Assembly (NCBI GenBank): GCA_037783545.1
Contig: JBBELK010000165.1
Location: 1,116,001-1,180,000, forward strand
From: Henricia sp. BOLD:AAB3569
Lineage: Eukaryota > Echinodermata > Asteroidea > Spinulosida > Echinasteridae
Length of the DNA: 64,000 nucleotides
Direction of reading: 5' to 3'
How positions within the stretch are numbered: position 1 is the first letter of the stretch; every line of letters starts with the position of its first letter. The notes under the pieces are model-generated. The model searched no databases, was not told where the DNA came from, and saw only the letters and a program-made list of their open reading frames with translations. Both the position numbers and the translations under genes were made by a program. Shown piece after piece: positions 57,648 to 64,000 of the stretch.

Positions 57648-58207
57648 TCACCTCTGACGTCCCGGGTTCGAATCCGGGGCGTGTATGTGGATTGTGTTTG
57701 CAGTCCCTACTTGACCGCGTGGGTTTTCCCCTGGGTATTTCTCTGGGAGTTTTCCTCCCAGTTCTAAAACTGCAACTCCTTCTTCGTCATCTCAAGTTGG
57801 TAATAAAGTATGGTTAAAGCTAAAACCGTATAGTTGATGGCATAAAGGGCCTTAGTTTCCGAAGATGCCATAAAATATACAACAACAACAACAACAACAA
57901 ATGTGTTAATATTCATCTGCATGGGGATTTGTTAAAAAAAAAAAAGAAGATTGAGTTGCAAATCACGGCATTATATAATGCATTGCATACGATAGGCCTA
58001 AGAATTTCGCCTGAAACCTTATAAAACAGAAAGAAGTCGATCGTTACCCTAACCCGACATTGTACATTTACCAACACGATTTACCAATCCAAACTGCCGA
58101 AACATGCTTCTCTGAATTACTTCTAAAGACACAGACTACAGCACAGTCAACCATGGAGGAGTATGCCGAGGAGTTGCCGAAGATGCCATAAAATTAACAA
58201 CAACAAC
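57648..58207 (+). mobile_element. Chimeric SINE retrocopy carrying flanking DNA
   Basis: 57648-58165 copies 55642-56160: a 5'-truncated SINE, its (CAA)n tail and about 260 bp of unique 3' flank. It ends with 42 further bases (CCGAAGATGCCATAAAATTA then CAACAACAAC) that form the 3' end of a SINE. ATCTT lies on both sides (57643-57647, 58208-58212), and copy 1 has the empty site (reverse complement ATAATCTTCAAAGATCTGT near 24155). Confidence 0.85.
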
Positions 58208-58389
58208 ATCTTCAAAGATCTGTAAAACTAATTCAACCGGGCTGTGGAGTTGGGAGCAACATTCATATAATCAGGCTGTAAATCTTGCACAATTAATAAA
58301 TGCCCTTGTTTTTTATTTACCGGAATACATATAGAAGTGCCCTGTTATTTGGAAGTTTATTTTACATAGATTCATGTAACTGTCGTGCC

Positions 58390-58650
58390 CATCGATATAT
58401 ATACCCTGGATGAAGCAACGACGTCTAAAATTGAAGCCACCGTCCGCCATTGTACCCCACCTAATACAATGCATTGCCTAGACTGGTCATACTGTCTTCA
58501 CTAGTCTACGTCATGGTCTACATTGTGTTAAGTGGCATGCAAGCGATCGCATGGACCGGGGAGCAGTCTAGGCCAAGTATTGTTCGTGGGCTTCAATTCT
58601 CGTATAGCCAACTGCTGTTGCATACTTCATCCAGTGTATATGTATAGATG
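58390..58650. mobile_element. 261-bp hAT-like MITE with 8-bp duplication
   Basis: GTCGTGCC flanks both ends (58382-58389, 58651-58658). Ends CATCGATATATATACCCTGG and CCAGTGTATATGTATAGATG are imperfect inverted repeats. The interior palindrome GTCCGCCATTGTACCCCACC is shared with 12617-13341. The left arm lacks it near 23970. Confidence 0.85.
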
Positions 58651-59456
58651 GTCGTGCCCCATCGAACTGTTCAAATTTGAATGTGGGGACATCATTTGGT
58701 GAGGGAACGCCCTCTAGCGGTAAGTTGAAACATTATTTAAATGTATACTTCAAAGAAAATGCCTGGCGACGTTTCTGTAGTTGACTCAATCGTTGCCCAT
58801 AGACCCTATTTCACGCGTTAGAATGGTTTAATCTAGTCTTGGCCCAAGACCCGAGCTTGTCGGTTGGTCTATATTAGGAATGTGCAATGCGTGCACAATC
58901 CCAATATCGATCACCGACGGTCTTGGACCAAGACTAGGTTTAATCTGGCCTCCTGACCCAGTTTTCGTACAAGCTTGTTTTAACACATGTCTGAAAAGTA
59001 ATACAATTTTATAAATTGCCTATAATTATTTATTAGACAAAAAGGTATAGGGATAGCGAAATCTACAGTAATTGGAAGGTTAGCTTATAAGTTTCGTAAT
59101 CAGAGGGCTGATTTGTGTGCATGCGTGCACAACAGTTTGAAAAACAAACAAATAGTATGATATTATGTAAATAAAAGATTATGATCAAACTGTAGAGTCT
59201 TACTTTTGTCAGAGTCGAGTATCATCGTCCATTCCACGTCGTTGTATCGCTCCACTGCATCCACCACGCTGGTTGGGTCCCCTCTTTTGGCCGTTTTCTT
59301 GACGTAAGCTAGCAGCCGGTCCTCTGTGATGTTCCTGTTCCACCAGTTACGCCATTTAGATGAAATCACGAAAATAGTGAGCCATACGACCAATCTGAGG
59401 CTTAGGTTATGCTGGAAATAGATGATGGCGTTCAACAGACGACTTGCCAAACCCAT

Positions 59457-60240
59457 GGTGTATATCTGCAGATATAAGAGAGGGGAAAAAATACAACGAT
59501 TCGGGAGAAGGGTGACCGGCACGATGTCCTGAATCCCGATAAGGCCCTCATTATTTTTTTTAAATTTCATCCCAAGTTTGGACAGCCTGTATATAGAGGG
59601 ACACTGCCAGGCATGTTTTAACAGTAAAGGTTAAAATTCACTTTTGAAATTGCGTCGCTTCTGCATTAAAACAGGGAAAGTAGTGCAAACACATCAACTA
59701 AATATTAATCAAGGTTTCAGGGAAAGCAGTGAAAACTACTGTCACCTGTATTAGGCGATTGAGACTACCTCCTCCGCTGCACCTCGGGGAGATAGTCCAA
59801 ATCACACAATTCCACGGTGCTATTCATTTTCAATACTTCCCCTCGAACCATGTATTTTCCTGTACACGCGTATTACCTTATACGGATTTTTTTGCAGTTT
59901 TCCCAACTTCACAATGTGGTGTCTTTCTGCAAACTGATTTGCCAGAGAGTGTGGCTAACAAGTTCGGTTACCCTTCATAAACTCAGAACAAGTTCAAAGT
60001 GATATCGGCCCAACTATTTATCTATGTATAAGTCATCCTGGTGTAACTTTGGTGGAGTTTTGTGAACCTGTGACCCACAACGACAAAACACAAGGGGTGT
60101 GGCTTTCACCGTGCGCACGCAAAACTTCCCCTCTGGATCCACCCCTGTGACATTCGAAGAGCAAATTTATGCAAAGCATGATGCGTGCGCACAACGACAG
60201 GCAAGATTTTAATAAAGGGCGCTTTGGATGTAAACGTACG
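59457..60240 (-). repeat. 5' flank of COMT copy 2 and family X copy
   Basis: Reverse complement of 13910-16078 and 23011-23155 joined, i.e. without the left-only 6.9-kb block and 1.6-kb element. Family X core AGTGTGGCTAACAAGTTCGG at 59948. No core promoter was recognised. Confidence 0.7.
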
Positions 60241-60278
60241 GAAGCGTATTTAGGACCTGGTGAAAATTTTTTTTATTT

Positions 60279-60353
60279 CGTACGTACGAATTACTATTCC
60301 GTACGTACGAATTACTATTCCGTACGTACAATTTAATATTCCGTACGTACGAA
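60279..60353 (+). repeat. 21-bp minisatellite with palindromic CGTACGTACG core
   Basis: Four units of CGTACGTACGAATTACTATT-type at about 60279, 60300, 60321 and 60342. The core is self-complementary. Confidence 0.9.
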
Positions 60354-60713
60354 ATATCCCTAACACGCGAGCACACGTGTGGTGTTGCAACCAAAGAGGG
60401 AATCCGCCGAAAGCGTGGAATCGCCATTGTTCCGAGGTTTCGGTATCGCATTCAAGAATGTGTCACGCACTGCGTTGATTAAGTTTTCCGGGCAGATTTT
60501 GCACTTTTGTACAGTGAGGAGTGGCCAGCAAGTTCGTTTACCCTTCATGAACTGAAGACCAGATCAAAGTCATACCGGTCCACACTATTTATCTTCTGAA
60601 AAGGGTACCTTTGCGCAATTGAATGCACAAGTAACGCATTAGGTTGCCTATTTGTGAAATGGAATGTTAACACTATATGAAAAAGTATGCATTTTTGTGG
60701 AATTTATACAATC

Positions 60714-61934
60714 CGTATAAAACCGGATAGGGGCCTGGGGCCTTATTCACAAAGCACCCGCAACGATTTGAGGACACGCAACTACCCCGTAACCCCAACT
60801 TAAGCTTTTGCGGGTTATTCACAAAACCCACTTAAATCTGCGTGCACTCGTAAACTGCCCGTAAATTTGCGGGAACTCCAGACTTCCCGCAACGGGCACA
60901 CAACTTGAGTGAGTCGTCTTAAGCGTCAAAATGGCGGCACTCATGGCAGTATATTTAATTTCAAGAAAAACTGAATCGACATTAAGGTACTGTAAAAATT
61001 ACAATATTTGTTACATGTACCCTTGTTTGTGATTTTACAGTAATGTACTGTAAAACATATGTACAGTAAATTACTGTGAGAGATTACAGTATAGTAAGGT
61101 ACTGTAAAAATACAGCTATTTGTTTGCAGTGTAGTATGGACACAGTAATGGCGGATAGCAACCGTTGTCAAGCCAAGTGAAACCCAAGAATACCATAAAC
61201 CGGGTCACATTACATGTCAACCACACATTTAGTATGGTCATCTGTGTGTGTGCAAAAGGCTTATTTTATAACGACACCATCCGCTGATGATAGATGGATT
61301 TGTCATTGTGTGATTCTATGAAGCCCCATTAGTGTCGTAGTATTTATTTTACGAAGTGGTGCAATATGTCTTTTAAAGGGTGTTTTTTTTACTATAACTT
61401 GCTATAACTATAAGTGAATCGAAATACGTAAGTGTGAAACTGCCGTTTTTTGTTTGTCCTTCTTCTGGTGTTATGTAGGCTATCCTTTAATCATACTTGT
61501 AGAATGTGTCTCGCTCATTGAACAAATGTTTGAACGGTGAATTGATGGTGCAAAATGACACTCATTTCGACAATTATGTTTCAAACTGATATTCGAGATA
61601 GATTTGTTTTTGCATTAAACTACATTCATAAATACCTAAAACAGTTTACGCATCCTCATTGGCTGAGGCATCCGTGGCCGGATTTAAACGAACGATAATA
61701 ACCAGTAACTAAAACTTGCTCTTTGCGTTAAGTTGCGGGTGCCCGCAGTTTGCGGGTCTTCAAAGGAAACTCTCAGGGTGCTTCGTGAATAACACTTAAC
61801 GCAAGTCTTACGTGCCCTTAACATCCACTTACTGGCCCCGCAAAACGCAAAATTTGCGGGTGCTTTGTGAATAAGGCCCCTGGACGCTGATAATGGCCCG
61901 CGCCTTCGGTTTGGGCCCTATCCGGTTTTATACG
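60714..61934. mobile_element. Outer palindromic element hosting a nested MITE
   Basis: CGTATAAAACCGGATAGGG at 60714 pairs with CCCTATCCGGTTTTATACG ending at 61934. Without the inner element it would be only about 80 bp long. Confidence 0.75.
60739..61878. mobile_element. 1,140-bp nested foldback element with CCTGG duplication
   Basis: GGCCTTATTCACAAAGCACC at 60739 pairs with GGTGCTTTGTGAATAAGGCC ending at 61878; CCTGG lies on both sides (60734-60738, 61879-61883). The interior has repeated TACTGTAAAA words (60985-61110). No transposase seen. Confidence 0.87.
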
Positions 61935-62640
61935 TATGTTTAAGACCATTCAAACCTACTTTTAATCCAAAATTATTTGTATAGAGATTCATGATGATTT
62001 GCAGGTCGGAGTATAAATGACGTGTACGCAAAAGAAGTTGAAAATATAGCAAAGATGCATAAAACTGTCGACAGTCTCTAATTCACAAATTGCCAATTTT
62101 GTCAGCTGGTCTTTCCTGTACTTATTCCTATTCTCGTTCCCCCCCCCCCCCCCCCCCCCCACCCACTCCCCCACCCCCACCCCCTCCCCCCTCCCCGCCC
62201 CGGGCTCACTTTTCGCGTGACAAAATCCCCACCCCTGGGGAACAATACATTTAGGTGGTTTGTTGCCCTTAGATGAAAACGAAAGATAACGACTTTTTGG
62301 GTTAAATTGTCAACTAAACAGGGCGGTGTGCTAATTTGGATGACAATTTTGCAGTTCTAAACAGACTGACAATGCGCTAAATTGAATGTCATCTTAAATA
62401 AATTCCTCTGCACAAAACGTAAATGAAATGCTTAATTTTGCTATTCGATATGAATTAACTTTCTGCAGGAGACCGAAAAACGTTTTATATGGCGGTATAT
62501 AAAAGAAATTGGTCGCTTGTTTGTCGAAATTTAGCGGGAAACTGATAAGGTGATTATAGGTAAACCAACTATATATCTAGCAGACTTTGCACAGGACACA
62601 TATTAATACTAATAATAGTCCGCACGCCCTTATTATTAGA
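61935..62640 (-). other. Right-arm intergenic homologous to 10620-12310
   Basis: Contains a 22-base C run followed by more C-rich sequence (62139-62200) and ACAAAATCCCCACCCCTGGG, a word also found near 44598 and 44634. It carries the unoccupied counterpart of the LINE insertion at 10761. No gene seen. Confidence 0.6.
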
Positions 62641-63452
62641 GATAACAATGGCGTACACTTCTGAGCTATCAGCTCAAATCCAAAGCAAGAATAAAATTTG
62701 AAACATGAACACGATTGTTTTCTCTAAACTGTTGAGGTATACAAATATTGACTGCTCATGAGGGCGATGGTGCAAACTATCGTCTCAAGGTGATCTTGAA
62801 ACAACAGGCGAGCCTGTGCCTTAAAAACGAATTATTAAGCACCAACAGGTAGGGGAAAAACAAAAATGTTGAGGGAAAATACGTTTAGTGCAGGACGGTT
62901 TATGTGATGTCCGACTTGTAAATAGACCGATCCAGCAAGCTCTGCCCATTTTGGAATTGACCAATCAGCCTCAGGTTGAGGTAGCCAAAAAGTGGATCTC
63001 CATTTTAAACCAAATAAACATGCAGAACGAATTTCTTTACTGGTCAATAACCACCAAACGTGTTAATATTTTAATTCTTTCAGTGCCCCTTGTTTTAATT
63101 CTTTCAGTGCCCCCCCTCCCCCTCCCGCCCACCCCCTCCCCTTACCCCTCACTACCCACTCCCCACCCCCTCCCTAAAATAATAATAATGCACTCGATTC
63201 AAAATTACCTTACGACTGGCTACTAAACAACAGGGTTGTCGTCGAGTCCATTACAAGTCCATCACATGCACAGAGCCGATAAAATTTGTTTTTTTCCCCA
63301 ATAATTTTCGGCCAACAGACCCACTCACCCCCACTTGATATCAATTTATTTCTGATGCCCCCTGCGTGAACCCCCTTTTATTTTTTAAATTGAACGGCCG
63401 TTGATGCAATTTAAATGAATGTTTCATCAAGAATGCAACCTATTTAAACCAC
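62641..63452. other. Intergenic with a C-rich tract
   Basis: CCCCCTCCCCCTCCCGCCCA region at 63105-63175. 62882-62930 is an inverted relative of 17240-17290. No gene is supported. Confidence 0.45.
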
Positions 63453-63600
63453 AGTGTGGCTAGTTCGTTTACCCTTCATTAACTGAATACAAGATCAAAG
63501 TGATACCGGTCCAAACTATTTATCTACTTGTTAGTCATCTTGGTGTAACTTGCGTTAAGTTTTCTGAACCTGTGACCTGCAACGACAATGGGTAATAGTT
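63453..63600 (-). repeat. Family X copy
   Basis: AGTGTGGCTAGTTCGTTTAC, GACCTGCAACGACAA and the intervening text match the unit at 10311-10433 in reverse complement. Confidence 0.65.
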
Positions 63601-63882
63601 TTCCCGGCCGATTTAGCACTTTTACTGTGCTACATGTAAGTCATTAAAACGTTATTCAATTTCACTCGGTGGATTGATGTGCATTTAGTCTTTCTAAAAA
63701 AAGAGTAGTTTGTATTGACAAATAGTTATTGAGGGACATTCATTAGCATTGGTGTCTCCCCAGTACATGTAGACCCGGACCCAAGGGATGCATCTTTTTG
63801 GAAATATCGCACACGACAACTGCCCATCCTAATCCCTCTGTTGCTTGTTGGCTTCTATCATGTTGGGGAGTGTACGATTAAT

Positions 63883-63913
63883 TAGGTGATCGGGCCTACA
63901 GCCCGATCACCTA
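63883..63913. repeat. Perfect 13-bp-stem hairpin at the arm boundary
   Basis: TAGGTGATCGGGC, loop CTACA, GCCCGATCACCTA. It begins exactly where homology to the left arm ends. Confidence 0.92.
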
Positions 63914-63942
63914 TTACTCTCGTAAGATTTCTTTTTTTTTTT

Positions 63943-63970
63943 GGCTTTTTCGCTTTGCGGCGAAAAAGCC
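63943..63970. repeat. Second hairpin, 11-bp stem
   Basis: GGCTTTTTCGC, loop of 6, GCGAAAAAGCC, between T-rich tracts. Probably part of the same inserted element as the preceding hairpin. Confidence 0.85.
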
Positions 63971-64000
63971 TTTGTTTTCGTTTTGATTTTTTTTTTCCGT

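Larger units (their letters stand above)
57316..59203 (-). other. Intron 1 of COMT copy 2
   Basis: About 700 bp longer than its left counterpart, explained largely by the insertions at 57648-58207 (560 bp) and 58390-58650 (261 bp). The remainder matches the left intron in reverse complement, including CAAGACTAGGTTTAATC-type shared text. Confidence 0.8.
53714..59456 (-). pseudogene. COMT: COMT-like copy 2, exon 2 split by a MITE
   Basis: Exon 1 59456-59204 (ATG at 59456, donor GTAAGA), exon 2 57315-57171 plus 56957-56912 (acceptor CATCGCAG, donor GTAGGT), exon 3 54040-53714 (acceptor TTTTTTTTCAG, stop TAG). Without the insert, exon 2 is 191 nt, as in copy 1, and exon 3 is 327 nt in both. Exon 3 differs from copy 1 at 9 of 108 residues; exon 1 differs more and has one extra residue. 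A 203-bp MITE at 56968-57170 puts a stop 13 codons into the inserted DNA after ITTEPNQRL, before the catalytic D-H and D-N motifs. Exons 1 and 3 are otherwise open, suggesting recent loss. Splicing out of the insert is possible but unsupported. Confidence 0.88.
53455..63883 (-). repeat. Right arm of the diverged inverted duplication
   Basis: Reverse complement of the left arm (7952-28100). It ends at 63883, where left-arm sequence AATTAATCGTACACTCC meets an unrelated hairpin. Right-only insertions include the SINE at 55603, the exon-2 MITE at 56968, the SINE chimera at 57648, the MITE at 58390 and the nested MITEs at 60714-61934. Confidence 0.85.

Noticed and set aside
7952..63883. Inverted arms as an assembly or haplotig artefact
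   Set aside because: Protein-level differences, unequal introns and many precise insertions with target repeats show long independent evolution of the arms.

Overview
The window is animal nuclear DNA, not microbial. It is AT-rich, the only clear host gene is split by GT-AG introns, and most of the rest is layered transposon debris. The repeats (many short foldback elements, tRNA-headed SINEs, Tx1-like and CR1/L2/Jockey-like LINEs, Gypsy, PIF/Harbinger, a Polinton/adintovirus-type DNA polymerase relic) and palindromes of the GGGGCCAATTTCAT type suggest a marine deuterostome, most likely an echinoderm (hemichordate or amphioxus not excluded). That assignment is inference; no species marker was seen.

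The organising feature is a diverged inverted duplication. The left arm (about 7,952-28,100) and right arm (about 53,455-63,883) are reverse-complement homologues. Each carries one catechol O-methyltransferase (COMT)-like gene with three coding exons, and the two genes point at each other. The left copy (exons 23156-23405, 24592-24782, 26791-27117, + strand) gives an uninterrupted 255-residue protein with an N-terminal hydrophobic anchor. The right copy (exons 59456-59204, 57315-56912, 54040-53714, - strand) keeps all splice sites, but its exon 2 is split by a 203-bp foldback insertion flanked by a perfect 10-bp target duplication, so it is probably a recent pseudogene. Because each arm serves as the other's empty site, several insertions can be delimited precisely: a TTAA-flanked element at 27244, a LINE at 10761, a 1.6-kb element at 14009, an 8-bp-TSD MITE at 58390, and a chimeric SINE retrocopy at 57648.

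Layout: 1-2170, decayed Tx1-like LINE; 2270-3850, degenerate repeats; 5928-9075, foldback and ATGGCGGCC-type repeat arrays; 7.95-28.1 kb, left arm with COMT copy 1 and a 6.9-kb block absent from the other arm; 28.1-53.4 kb, spacer holding a SINE, MITEs, a broken protein-primed family-B DNA polymerase relic (about 30.8-33.9 kb, minus strand), recombinase-like relics (36.6 and 39.8-41.3 kb), tandem repeats (37.6-39.2 kb), a 5.2-kb giant foldback element (41799-47003), a Gypsy/Harbinger composite (47.7-49.6 kb) and a two-copy 1.94-kb tandem duplication (49770-53655); 53.4-63.9 kb, right arm with the disrupted COMT copy 2; and a pair of hairpins at the end.

Only COMT copy 1 looks like an intact protein-coding host gene. 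No rRNA, functional tRNA or CRISPR array was supported. Alignments were made by eye, so repeat boundaries without a stated target duplication are approximate.
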